From Atriophallophorus winterbourni (lineage: Eukaryota > Platyhelminthes > Trematoda > Plagiorchiida > Microphallidae): DNA of 64,000 nucleotides. Below are positions 32,096 to 43,039 of this stretch, in pieces (within the stretch, counting starts at the first letter, position 1; each line of letters opens with the position of its first letter). Both the position numbers and the translations under genes were made by a program. The stretch is taken from the NCBI GenBank assembly GCA_013407085.1, contig JACCGJ010019086.1, positions 18,224-82,223 on the forward strand, read 5' to 3'. Below the pieces are notes generated by a model. That model was not told the origin of the DNA. It saw nothing but the letters and a program-made list of their open reading frames with translations, and did not search any database.

Positions 32096-32199
32096 CAACA
32101 ATAATGACGTCGATCCGTTCAAAGTTCCCCTATTTATTCGTCTTATTCATTCAAAATCATAAGTTCTATTTTTGAAACAACATACTGTAAAACAGGATA

Positions 32200-33560
32200 A
32201 TGTTCGAACAAAGCTTCGTGTCAAAAACATGGAAAACTGCCCCGATTAGTCAAATTTATAAGGGCGGCGAAAGCCAAATTTGTTAAACTATCGTCCGATA
32301 GCTTTATTACCAGTGCTATTCAAAGTAATGGAGTCCATCATAGCTGATACCTTGCGGCATCATCTTGAGATCATTGCTGAAAATTCGTGTACACGAATAA
32401 AGTCATTCTTCTTCTTCTTCTTCAATAACTCAATCTCTGAAGCACAACGTGGATTCAGGAAAAAACGATCTCGTCTGACAAACTTACTATTAGCAAAAGA
32501 AGCTATGCTGAGCTACTGGATGCTAACAACTCCGTGGACGTAATTTATATTGATTTCTCACAAACATCTGATCGTATCAATCACGAACCACTCTTTTGGA
32601 AACATCTTACCTAGGACGTCGATGGTAAACTCCATGCATGGATTAAAGAATGGTTAATATTCCGTGAGGTGTACGTGCAAGTCAACACTGAGCTACCGAA
32701 TCGATTCGACTTTCCTGTATATATATAAACAACTTGCCTACTATAGTACAGTCGCCAGTGTTTATTTTCTCTGATGACGCAAAGCATTGGCGCAAGATAT
32801 ACTCCACAGCCGACACGCAGAACATGAAACGGGATCTCGATATGATTTATGGCTGGCCCTAGGAAATTAAATGCCACCGGATGCTTTGAAATGCAGCTTA
32901 TTGTCGCTCAACAGCAATTTGAATAAAGAATATTATCTAGGTCGTACTGTTGTCAATCTTACATCCACCGAAAAATAGTTAGGCGTGACTATTCTGCCTG
33001 CCTTAGGAAACTCTATGCAATGTCGACTCGCTGAAAGCAAAGCTTAAAGCCCTAGTTTCTTTCGACGCCAATATAGTCTGCTAATTGATTTCAACCTTCA
33101 ACCGCCCTCATGTAGAATATTCTATACGAGCATGTAATCCTCGGCTGATAACATATATTCAGCTATTAGAAACTCCACAACACATAGCGACAAAGCTCGT
33201 CCTGGGACTTTGTAATTATCAATCCGAAATACGACTTAGAATATTGAACTTGCATGCAGCCAATTACAGACGGCCACGAGGTGCACTAATATTCATTTGG
33301 ACAGTGTTTAATCAAACCAATCATCCTTGAAGTCATTTGTTACATGTTCCCAAAACACACATCTGCGTGTTCACCAATCTAAACTTCACCAACAGCATAG
33401 CTGGTTGAACTGCCACAAATATGCATTTTCCGTTCCCAATGTGTCATTTTGGAACAGTTTACCTACTGGCGTGGTACAATCTGGAACCATTGACATTTTC
33501 GAGAAATCACTAGATGCACACATGGAAAAGTATGTTTTTCACACTTGACAATAAACTCTA
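32200..33560 (+). pseudogene. CR1-like LINE RT and C-terminal remnant
   Basis: Pieces in shifting frames: LNYRPIALLPVLFKVMESII (32,280), EAQRGFRKKRSRLTNLLLAK (32,440), IDFSQT-like catalytic-A region (32,550), PVFIFSDDAK-type box (32,758), then WNSLPTGVVQSGTIDIFEKS (33,450) and a stop at 33,546. It is interrupted at 32,376 by a short insertion that is only the 3' tail of another LINE. Confidence 0.75.
32376..32425 (+). repeat. Tail-only LINE insertion (~45 bp) inside another LINE
   Basis: The host LINE frame ...IIAEN is broken by tcgtgtacacgaataaagtc plus a CTT repeat and then resumes with NSISEAQRGF. The inserted sequence equals the last ~40 bp of the LINE ending at 55,567, so it is an extreme 5' truncation. 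Confidence 0.75.
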
Positions 33561-33689
33561 GCAATATTTTGATATGTGTTTAATCATTCCACCCGATGTA
33601 CACTTTTTGGGCCTTGCGAGGAATAGCTTTTTTAACCGTATATAATCTAAAAATCGATCTATGAATCAATGAATATTCAAAAGGTTCAA

Positions 33690-33806
33690 TCTAAGTGCTT
33701 CTCTTGTTTTATACACTTACAATATTGTTTTTTTACCATTTTCTGTTTATTGTTAAGCTTGTTGCTTTTTAGACCATTAAAAACATTGAATTATATTGAA
33801 TTACCA
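33690..33806 (+). repeat. LINE 3' tail (gctttttagaccattaaaaa)
   Basis: Contains gcttgttgctttttagacca then ttaaaaacattgaattatat. The same tail follows LINE copies at 41,265-41,330 and 44,655-44,710. It ends about 18 bp before a splice acceptor. Confidence 0.7.
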
Positions 33807-33823
33807 TCCAGTTGTCGTTTCAG

Positions 33824-34237
33824 GTGTGTTTTTATGTGGATCAATTACGGAATCCCGAAATGATGATAGTACACTTCCAGGAATTATCGATAATTCAGCG
33901 GAACTTTATGCATCATCGACCACTGAATCAGCGCATACTGCTACCAGTAGTCCGGTACCAGCCGAGAGTAAAAACGTCAACACACTACCTTCCACAACCC
34001 TCGATCCCATATTGACGACAAAACCAGCGGATATCACACTGGCCACCGTTCTCCCTGTGGTTCAAACCGAACAAACCCAGGCACCAACTACCCAGGGTAT
34101 AGAGAAGGATTTTACATCGTCACACCAATATACGACTTTTCAATATGATGATCCCACTAGTGAGGATTTGTCTGTTTTCTGGAATGAAACAAAAGTGTCT
34201 GAAATTCAACCGACTGAACCGAGCAAAACCATTGATA
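33824..34237 (+). CDS. Putative type I membrane protein, Ser/Thr-rich ectodomain exon
   Basis: A 137-codon exon opens after the acceptor cgtttcag at 33,816-33,823. The protein starts VFLCGSITESRNDDSTLPGI and is then dominated by S, T, P and E (for example ESAHTATSSPVPAESKNVNT), with one N-glycosylation site (NET at about 34,186). The composition suggests a mucin-like, heavily O-glycosylable extracellular stalk. The donor is GATA|gtgagt at 34,238, phase 1, which joins in frame to the transmembrane exon at 37,311. Upstream exons, including any signal peptide, were not found. No family recognised; surface mucin-like proteins are common in parasitic flatworms, but that link is inference. Confidence 0.6.
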
Positions 34238-34329
34238 GTGAGTCCGAAATTCCACACTTTACTTTCTATGCTGTTAAACTGAAGTTATCAATTTCTTATA
34301 TGTTACTCTATTGACATGATTATTGACGT

Positions 34330-35755
34330 GACCGGCACGTCGTATATTAAAAGCATTTTGGTTTGGTGGTTCTTGGTTTTGCCGTACATTAAGGTGCTAA
34401 TTATGCATACACCATTACACTGATTTGTGTTCTCAAACTGTCCAAAATGCAGTGCTAACTGTTACCACATTCTGTTCTTCTCTTAAATAAAAGCTTCAAC
34501 AGCAGAGCAAACAAACGCCTAATAGTTTGAGGACAAAAACTTATCCTAGTCGCTTGCGAACTGCAAATATTACAATGGACTGAATTTTTTTCTAGTATTT
34601 TGACCAGCCAATAATTTTAAGATATTTTGATATCTGTAGCAAAACCACTCGCCTTGAGCCTCCTGTGATATTTATCAAGTTTCGGCGATAGAATGAACAC
34701 AAGTGGAACTAGCATGTTATCAATAATCATTTCTACACAATGCGTTCCCGAGAAGATTCTGGTGTGAACTACTGCAATTGGTTTGGCAAACACTCGAGCA
34801 GGTTCAAAAGACGATAGACGCTTGTCAGTGAAATTTGCGCTAGCACACAGAGTTTGCAACAACTTGAATTTCTTCATCGTTATTTTCAATGCAAAATTAC
34901 GTGATCGGAATCGCCAAACACTTGCATCCACGTTAAAAAATACTAATCTTTCGCTTGAATTACATGCAAATAGTTATTGCTGAATTACCTCTAATTTTAT
35001 GGTCATTCTCTGTTGTTTGAAACCAGTATCACAATAAATGTGTCGAAATGGGTTCCGTTGGCGATGACATGAATATTATACATTTCAAGATAAATTAGAC
35101 TCTAACCGTCAGTTCAAACGTGTGACAGTATTAGAATGCACGTCTTGAAAGTGGACCGAAATTCACAGTCATTTGTTATTGCTTAAATGTGTAGTGTTTC
35201 CCCCGAGGGTTCTCTGACGAAGTCCACAGGCTACGAAGTTTGCTGAACGCCTAGATTTTCTCATACATTCCCGTGGAAAATTACGTACGAGCTGACCTTA
35301 CTCGAGCCCAAACCATAATTGATTCGTACTTCGTAGCATCTAGACTTTTCAATGTATCTAAAATGTCTAAGATTTCCTTGCTCCTGACAAGTTTCTTTTC
35401 GCTGCAGCATATTACTGCAACCAAGCCAATAAATTGTTTCATGTACTTGTTATCAGCTGAGCCAATGTTATTTCGTCATCCTTTGAGTTGTACTTAAGTG
35501 ATCTTCTCCGAATTTGCCTCGGTCTTCCAACAAGTACAGTCCTTTTCCAGGAATATCGACCTAATTATCAAGTGGGTTAAATGAATATTCTAACATAATC
35601 CAATCCAGTATCGGTATTTTACCACTAATAATTTGGCGTAAACCTTCGAAAATTCGGTTCACCACTTGCTTGTGCACCCAGGAATCATCTCTTTGGACGT
35701 TTAACTGAGAGGCAAAATTATGTCCACATATGCGTTAATGAAAACGGGAAAAAAT
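34330..35755. other. Intronic DNA, no recognisable feature
   Basis: Lies between the ectodomain and transmembrane exons of the putative membrane protein. No motif-bearing frames were found. Confidence 0.3.
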
Positions 35756-35759
35756 AATT

Positions 35760-36200
35760 ATGTATTGTCAGGTATAGTCCAGTTGAAAACTTACCATGGG
35801 TCAATTACCAGGTGTCGTTAAATCGTTATGCAACAGAAAAGTGTCTAAATTTCGAATGAAAGTTTCGACGCTGGGAGCGACAATAATCATTTGGGGCATG
35901 ACATTCCAAAGGAAACAGACACGTACAGAATAAAAATATCGGTGATAGCTGATACGGGAATGGGAAATTTGTAGTGTCGCTGAGTGGCTATGTGTATGTT
36001 GTGACTCACGTTATTTAAATAAATGTTTTAATGGATGATATGGGGTATATAATATTTTGTATGACAGTATCACGCCAATTAAATGGCTTCTTTGAAAGAG
36101 GTATAAAGTTCCCTTTTGCAATCGTATATCGTACGATAGTTCCCGGAAACCACTCACGAGTTTTGATGCACAATTGTATATTTTATCAAGCAATTGTATA
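35760..36200 (-). pseudogene. CR1-like LINE C-terminal fragment, reverse
   Basis: On the minus strand: MLDKIYNCASKLVSGFRELS then YDIRLQ (36,193-36,080), and further on WNVMPQMIIVAPSVETFIRN followed by LDTFLL (about 35,900-35,830). These are the ATKLV-type and WN.LP..V..A.S...F...LD blocks of CR1 LINEs. Confidence 0.7.
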
Positions 36201-36339
36201 TCTTTTTATCCGGAGTTCAAGCTTGCGATACATGCTTTAAGGTTGGAAATAAGTAGGTTTCCAGGATTGTGGGCAACGTTTTCCGCGAGAGGATATGGGA
36301 AATCCGTTGCAGCATACTTATAAGCTTGGAAGCACGCTT

Positions 36340-36535
36340 GTGTTGTGTTGGCCTCCTTCGGTCGATGTCGACCATGGATGTGCATCACAATCGCATGAAT
36401 TTTCATGTTCTACAACTTTTTGAATGACTGAGCAGTCTGATTCGGGAGGAACAATCTCTCCCGCAGCGCTTGCAACGATAGTCAGAACTCTGTTTTAGGG
36501 CGTCAGTTGCCCACCGGCGGCGTGACCTACGTTCA
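36340..36535 (+). repeat. Repeat R2, longest forward copy
   Basis: Begins tgtgttggcctccttcggtc then gatgtcgaccatggatgtgc and atcacaatcgcatgaatttt, and continues with ttcgggaggaacaatctctc ccgcagcg. It is the reference copy for the family in this window. Confidence 0.75.
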
Positions 36536-36859
36536 GCATCCAAAAGCTGTATCTACTCCTCCCCAGCTTGCAGACGACGCTATACACAATGCCTTCAATA
36601 TGAACGGTCAAGAGCAAGTAGAGCTTGCAGATTCAAGGTACTTCAAGGTTTTCAATGGTCTAAAAAACAAGCTTAGTAATAACCATAGGATGGTAAAACT
36701 TGAAATGTAATGTATAAAACAAGATAAGCAATTACATTAAGCAGTATATAAGTGTTCGGGAAACGAATAATTCAATAAATTACCTTGAATTACCTTGCGG
36801 TACGCCACTTGAGGCATTAATGGCCTGTGATAGTACCCCGCTGATTTGAACGATCGCCT

Positions 36860-37300
36860 TGTGCCCACTGAGTTAACTTTTAAGCCATACGAGTAGCTGT
36901 CCGCTGATACCCATTTGCTTCAGCTTTTGTAGTAGTCGAAAGTGATCAACTTGGTCAAAAGCTTTAAACATATCTAGATAGCAAGCGTGAATGCTAGCTA
37001 CTTTGTCAACCGTTTTGGTCCAGTCGTTTAACACCGTCAAAAAGTTTATCAAGCATGAGCAAGATTTACGAAAACCATATTGCGCTAGAGATAGTATATT
37101 TTGTAATTCCAAATGTTGAACTATTTTTCGTCACTATGCGCTCTAGAACTTTAGATATCGCAGCAGTAAGGTGACATGACAGTAGTTTGCTGGATCTGAA
37201 CGCCTACCACCTAGTAGATTGCATAAATTACGCCTGTCTTCCACTCTGTTGGCACCACTCCATCGGTTAGAGAATGTTTAAATAATTCACTTATCATGAT
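36860..37300 (-). pseudogene. CR1-like LINE reverse transcriptase fragment, reverse
   Basis: A 79-codon minus-strand frame (37,112-36,873) reads LAQYGFRKSCSCLINFLTVL then HACYLDMFKAFDQVDHFRLL, the RT fingers and the catalytic-A motif (YLD..KAFD.V.H). Upstream on the same strand LTDGVVPTEWKTGVI marks the usual 'G..P..WK' block. It sits just 5' of the transmembrane exon. Confidence 0.78.
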
Positions 37301-37310
37301 TTTGTTTCAG

Positions 37311-37402
37311 ATAAAGTGAATAGCGGAATCAATTTTTGGTATTTATTGATCGTGCCGACAATCGTACTTCTGATTTTCGCAATTACAAAGAGGCGCATGC
37401 TT
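37311..37402 (+). CDS. Putative type I membrane protein, transmembrane exon
   Basis: After the acceptor gttttgtttcag-like tract ending at 37,310, the exon encodes NKVNSGINFWYLLIVPTIVL then LIFAITKRRML. About 20 hydrophobic residues followed by a KRR stop-transfer cluster make a convincing single-pass transmembrane segment, with the Ser/Thr-rich part outside and the basic side cytoplasmic. The donor is CTT|gtaagt, phase 0. The phase matches both the previous exon (A|AT) and the exon at 41,342. Confidence 0.65.
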
Positions 37403-37413
37403 GTAAGTTCGAA

Positions 37414-37456
37414 CATTGTTGTTGTTGGCCTCCTTCGGTCGATGTCGACAAACCGC
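37414..37456 (+). repeat. Repeat R2, 5' fragment
   Basis: tgttgttgttggcctccttc then ggtcgatgtcgaca only. It starts 11 bp after the donor of the transmembrane exon. Confidence 0.65.
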
Positions 37457-39370
37457 TTTTTTGTTTTGTTTTTTACCAATATGTGTGTGCCACATTTAAC
37501 GGCCTACTCCGATCTAACGCAAGGATGTTCTTCGCTTTGGTTCAACGAATTATGGTTTCTTTGCTCACGAGTGAAGCTGAAATGGTATTCGTGTGCATGC
37601 GTGGTGTTCACATCCCAGGTCACAAAGTCGATTAGCAATACACTCACGATTTGCTTAAAGACTTTCGGTGTGGCACGTTTGGCTAAATTTCTTGGGTGCC
37701 GCTTACTTACACAAGAAGGCTTTTTATTATCAGCATACAATTTTTAGGTTGTCGAATGAATTCGCTCTGAATAATAATTAAAATGAGTGATCTATTGTTC
37801 CCTTTCTTAATTCTTGGGTGATCAGCATTATTCCAAGCTTCGTTAAACATTTTTTTCGTTTGTGATCCGTTTTCTTTCGTGCTGGTCTTCTGAAGATTTG
37901 CGATTTTGCAACCGGTAAAGTGAGTAAAGCAAAAGAACTGTTGTCAGTGTCTCTTTTCACCTTTCAACCTCTTCTTTGGCAACCTTTCGTTGCACATACA
38001 GTATGTCTGTGTGGTGCCTTTTAATTCCACGTTTCGGAATTAAAATATACTTACATACACTTATTAGTTAATTCGTTTTGAGTTCCACACAATCTCATAT
38101 CAAACTATCTTAGACAAACCTCACACTTTACGAAACACCGGAACGCAGTCAATAAGCTCCACGCTTTCTAGCGATTAACGATAAACAGATTGTCATCAGA
38201 GGGTAACCCATAACCGGTTACACTAGTGATGCAAGAAAAACCACGAACTGTGTATTTTGTTTGGCACCGCATTTGATTGCCAAAAATTTTAACGCGCATC
38301 GTGCAACGAAACTTGAGCGGGTTTTTGGCTAACGATTCACTGCTGGCACAGAAGTTTCGTCAGATGAAGGGAGATAGTCAAGACACTGAACATGATTAAG
38401 CAGTAGTCAACCTCCCACCACTTATTTGACCTTACCGTTAAACAGCCTCTAGTTCGCCTACGGTGTGTCACGACTCGTACGCATCACCAGGATCGGTGCT
38501 CAATTTGCCTACCAGTAGGCTCTATCCCATTGTACTCAAATTTCTTTGCATTATGAAAACACGATCGGTCCCAAACATATTCCAATCGATTGCTTTAATG
38601 CGCATCGTTTGCTATACACCGAAGCATTCGCAATATAATGCGGAAGTCAAATAGAATCAGATGGTTCAGTGGGTATTTGATGAATAATTTTTATTTAACC
38701 TTGACTGTTGAAGCTTCTGAGTAATTTAGCCTTTAAAGTGTGAAATCTCATTCTATATAGATCGGCCTAGAATAAACAGTTTTTAACTACGCACAAAGCA
38801 AAATAGTACACCAACAGCGGGATCATATTGTGTATACCCTCATATATCTGAATTAGGCGGTACAGCATAGGTCCCATGAATTACACTCTCGGTCTTGACG
38901 ATACTATCAATAGAAATGACATAATAAGCTAAAAACCAATGCAAGCTTTGTACACACCATTTGACATGCCAAATTGCTTGTTCAAGATGTTAACAATGCT
39001 GCAAGTACATTCGACGAACTTTATTGAGGGTCTCATTATTCAACTATGTTTGATCGCATCTTACCAATTGAATTATTGTTTGCATACGAAACTACTCCTC
39101 TTACAAGCATTGCTGCTTGATCTTATAACTACCGTTCTGCTTGCAACTTAAGAACTCATTTTTTGATGCACTCCTTTATCTCTAGGTCAATGTTACAACG
39201 CAATTCATGATTATCAGAAGTTTTAATTTCGACGGAGAGTATAATGTATGCGAACTGTTAGAGAGCATTAACAAATGTGTTTAGGACACTTTGCCTAAGT
39301 GGAACAAATAGTTTCAATATATATGGACATGCAGTTCATATTGCGAAATCGTGCACAAACACACTTTGTT
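37457..39370. other. Intronic DNA, no recognisable feature
   Basis: Between the transmembrane exon and the hammerhead pair. Open frames at 37,336-37,747 read through the exon and the R2 fragment and are not coding. Confidence 0.3.
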
Positions 39371-39385
39371 CTTCCATCACGCACA

Positions 39386-39428
39386 CACCTCAACCTGTTT
39401 CGTGCTGCATGCACTCATCAGAGAGGGA
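39386..39428 (-). ncRNA. Type I hammerhead ribozyme, minus strand
   Basis: Minus strand: CTGATGA (plus 39,415-39,421), stem II GTGC/GCAC with loop ATGCA (39,402-39,414), GAAA (39,398-39,401), then CAGGTT, giving a permitted GUU cleavage triplet, and GAGG, which pairs with CCTC just upstream of the CTGATGA box. The core boxes are intact. Confidence 0.78.
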
Positions 39429-39474
39429 CAGGAAGATCCAGGATCCATATGCACTTGAAACAGTGGAATAATGT

Positions 39475-39516
39475 CCGTATCTGATGAGTGAAAACAGCAC
39501 GAAACCGGTCGTTTGG
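39475..39516 (+). ncRNA. Type I hammerhead ribozyme, plus strand
   Basis: CTGATGA (39,481-39,487), stem II GTG/CAC (39,488-39,500), GAAA (39,501-39,504), the short palindrome ACCGGT with cleavage triplet GTC ending at 39,510. Stem I CCGTAT pairs with GTTTGG, including two G-U pairs and one mismatch. The core is complete although stem II is one pair shorter than in the 24-kb copies. Confidence 0.8.
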
Positions 39517-39644
39517 TGTGTATGATGGAAATGCAAGCGAATAAGCATCTTTCTACGTGATCATTGTGCTAACCCCATCTAGATTCAAGATTCAACATAT
39601 GTTTCGGCTCATGTGATTGTTCGCAACAGTGGCATACATGCGTA

Positions 39645-40465
39645 ACACTTTGTTCCTGGTACTTTTTATGAGCTTATCATTGAGAAATAGCTATCATGCA
39701 ATTTTACGTAATAATGATTGTTGATCACATCAACGAATCTCTTTGAAGAGCTAGAACGCTTGATATATGAAGACATAACGTTGTAAAACAAGCTCAGTCA
39801 TTGACAACTAACACTGGCCTTTCAGATTAACAATCACTCTAAGCAAACCCTCCTCCAGAATGTATGCCTCACAATTTCATATGCTCCAAGGCACTTGGCG
39901 TTAGATTGTCTTAGATCCTTTTCCAGTGGGTCTGCAAACAGCAAAATTTATGAAAACTTTGCTCTCATTAAACTGTTCACTGTTCTCATGCAATATGACA
40001 GCTTATCATATTTTATCACCGTTCTGGTGCCTTTATTGGTCTTTGTGTTTCTGATAGTGGTCCAATGATCGTCGGCAGGTTAAAGTTTTTATTATGAAAG
40101 TTTATTCGTTGATAAATCGTAAATACTTTGTCGAGACCATTGAAAGCCGGTTGTCTGCCTCTCCGTAGAAATACTGCTTAATCGCAACTATTATTTTGAC
40201 CTAGTTAGTTATTGATTTTATAATGTCCGTGCACCTAGCTGCGTATTATCATAACAACTTTGAGATAAAACTTTGTGGCGTGTTATTCACGTGTTGATTA
40301 TTGTCTTGCAAACGTCTTGCACGTTAAATTTTGTGAACCGACCCCGATAAACTAACCTTCGTGTTGGCCTTTTTTGTTTTTGTGTGATTTCTTTTGTTTT
40401 TTATCTTCCATTTATCTATTGTCAGAAATCAATGGTTGTGCTGCTAAGTTCGGCAATATTTCTGG
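39645..40465. other. No recognisable feature
   Basis: AT-rich intronic sequence with no gene-like frame or repeat that I can name. Confidence 0.3.
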
Positions 40466-40469
40466 TTCT

Positions 40470-41330
40470 AAGGCTATGAACTTCCAGCGAGTTGCGTGAC
40501 AGTGTGACGCTTCACAGCTGGTCGTTGAAGAACAAATTGCGGTTAAACTTCAACAAACGAAGTCTCATGAATGTGGGAAATCGAGTAGAGTTAACATACC
40601 ATATAAGTTCACATGCAGTTGGGGAAAAAGATTTGGGTGTCTGGATATGCTTCAGTTTAAAAACCTCGCTTCAAAATAACAGTTTCTTTAAAAAAGCAAA
40701 ATATGTCTTCAATCTACTCAAACGGGTATTTGGGAAATTTTCGCGCAAGATATTCCCACGGATCACGAATATATACTTGAGACCAGTCATGGAATACGGT
40801 GTACAGTCATGTTCTCAGTGGCTCAAAAAGGATGTTGAACTTATGCAGCGAATCTATCATCGCTTAACAAAACTAGTTCTCAGCATCCGAAATCAGCCTT
40901 ATAAAGAAAATATAGCTCAACTGAATCTGTTCGAATTTCATTATCGACGAATGAGAGGAGACCTTATCCTACTTTCCAAAATATTCCATACCCCAAACTA
41001 TCCCTTAGACGTGAAGGGGTACGAGAAATTATCGGACCAATGAATATATGCTGGTGGTACCCATTCACGAATGAACTATAGAAGGTATTTTTCTACTCTC
41101 CGTGTCTGTTTTACTTCGAACAGTTTACCTTCTACCATTGCATGACTTTAAAACGAAATTAGAAGACTTTATATTGAATTATTCGTTTTCCGAAAACCTA
41201 TATACTGCTTGACTTAATTCCCTGTCTTGTTTATACACTTACATTTCAATTTTTACGATTATATGGTTGTTGTTCAGCTTGTGGCTTTTTAGACCATTGA
41301 AAACCTTGAACTACCATGAAAACCTAGTGT
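40470..41330 (+). pseudogene. CR1-like LINE post-RT fragment with 3' tail
   Basis: A continuous 183-codon frame contains SHAVGEKDLGVWICFSLKTS, YLRPVMEYGVQSCSQWLKKD, MQRIYHRLTKLVLSIRNQPY and HYRRMRGDLILLSKIF, all CR1-type post-RT blocks. The RT itself is missing, so it is 5'-truncated. After the stop at 41,041 the sequence continues to the tail gtggctttttagaccattga. The tail ends about 15 bp before the acceptor of the exon at 41,342. Confidence 0.82.
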
Positions 41331-41341
41331 TCTCTAGCCAG

Positions 41342-41584
41342 CGTGAGATGCGCTTTTCAACAGAATTGCATGGATGTCTTCGTTCGATTTCATGTGGATG
41401 TAGTTCATCACTACATGACTCGTTTATTCCTGAAGTAAACTGTCTATTTCCACAGGATAGTACTGCTCCAGCTCAAACACAGTTATTGCGAATTTTAATA
41501 GAAAGGCATCCTCAAATGTTGATGAATGAAAAATATCAAAAAAATATACAAATGGTTTATTTTTTCTATTTTGATATAAGATGA
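41342..41584 (+). CDS. Putative type I membrane protein, cytoplasmic-tail exon
   Basis: It opens in phase 0 after ttctctagccag (ends 41,341) and encodes REMRFSTELHGCLRSISCGC, then SSSLHDSFIPEVNCLFPQ and TQLLRILIERHPQMLMNEKY before TGA at 41,582-41,584. A membrane-proximal cluster of three cysteines could be palmitoylated. The last residues (after NIQM) are AT-rich and less protein-like, so the true coding end may be a donor near 41,555 rather than this stop. Linkage to the transmembrane exon is by phase, spacing and strand only. Confidence 0.45.
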   Translation, partial: REMRFSTELHGCLRSISCGCSSSLHDSFIPEVNCLFPQDSTAPAQTQLLRILIERHPQMLMNEKYQKNIQMVYFFYFDIR

Positions 41585-41589
41585 CGGTT

Positions 41590-42950
41590 TTTATAATCAT
41601 GTTGAAAACTTCCTATTCATTACATGAAGACATTTTTGTATCTCTTACTGGCCAACCAAGCTTTAGCGTCACTTGCTCATATAAACAAATGTGTATTCAC
41701 TACATGCTTAGTGATCTTAGTACATTTGCAACTCCTAAGGCCGAGAATCGGCATCTGCACTTCAGTTGCTGAAGTGGAATGACCATTTTCAATGATTCAC
41801 GCGTCTCCAGATGACGTCATCGCGATCATTAATATTTTTCCTTTTTTGATAGTGGAGTAAAATGCCGTTCCGAAGAGGTTACAAGCGAGTCCGTTCGGGA
41901 AACCATCAATTTGAATAAATCCACGACGAAGTGCCTCACGTTTTCCCATCTGACAGCCCTTTTAAATAAATTCTTTGCCGAATAAATCCACCAATTTTAC
42001 AGCAACACTTTATGCGGAGAACAATGAGATACCGCTTTTTTATTGATGAACGTTGAAACGACCAACAGCTCGTCAAGCGTCACATTTTCTACACGGAGAT
42101 TTTGAATGTTCTTTTTGAAATAAATTTGAAAATCATTTGTGTTTTTCTTGAGGTTGCTCTGAAATCGGGACATACTGGGTGAACAGAAGTTCCTTCTCGA
42201 ATAACAATCCAACCTAATCATTAATAAATCCGTCATAAAATATGGGTAGTGTGTAAACGAGGATTGCAACGGCTAACGATTTTGTTGCATAGATTTTCAA
42301 ATAAACTCTGGAATAAATGTGGTAATGTTCACTCTACTCTGTAACTAACATTTTTTTCTTGTTACATCAAAAATATTTAGTTTTGATGACGTTAAAATAA
42401 CACGTCAACAGAGACAGAGTTTACTTCGATTCTCCCCGAATCACTGTGTCGAAATATTCTGAAGTAATTGAGTTTTCCGTTATTTTTAAACGTGGCTGCA
42501 ACGTTTTAACTAAATGTACAAAATTTGATTTTAAATCAGCGGTTAATATCTAACATGCTCAAGGTAAAACCGAATATTTAAAATCTTAAATACCTGTTGC
42601 AACTAAAACATTCATCGGAAAAGATTTGGCTGAGAAACTGTCACTGATTGTGATAATTGTACTATGGACCTCCAATGACTGTACATTCATGTAAAGTTTA
42701 TAATACGCCATTATTTATTAATTGCGCAATATTCGTGACCAGTTGCTTATTCTGATTGCTACTTCTGGGTTTAGTACAGGTTGGATAGAATTCTATTAGT
42801 TAAATACTACATTTTGCGTCGCAAGCAGCAGTTTTTCATGGCAAATTCAAGTTTGGAACCTCTTGAGATAAATGCAAATGCACGGAATTTGAAGATTATT
42901 GTGAAAGATTAGAAATTTGGGGGCTAACTCGACCTAAAGCTAAAAATGAT
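41590..42950. other. No recognisable feature
   Basis: AT-rich sequence downstream of the cytoplasmic-tail exon. AATAAA-like signals occur around 41,914 and 41,965. No motif-bearing frame. Confidence 0.3.
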
Positions 42951-43039
42951 AAAAAGTCTGTTCATTTTCTGAATTCAATCGGGAAATCTGCATACACGTT
43001 AAGCAAATCTTTGGCATATCCAGATCCTCCAATTTCAGT

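Larger units (their letters stand above)
39360..39640. mobile_element. Inverted hammerhead pair, relative of the 24-kb units
   Basis: The two hammerheads face opposite ways, separated by about 46 bp that include gatccatatgcacttgaaac and agtggaataatgtcc. This spacer is the reverse complement of part of the 24-kb unit (ccactgtttcaagcgcatgc). Sequence after the plus-strand hammerhead (gttcgcaacagtggcataca at 39,600-39,635) also matches the unit interior (ccaacagtggcatacaagcg). It is therefore a diverged, rearranged member of the same family. Confidence 0.75.

Noticed and set aside
37316..37747. A 143-codon frame through the transmembrane exon and beyond
   Set aside because: After the gtaagt donor at 37,403 it translates an R2 repeat; only the first ~27 codons are exon.
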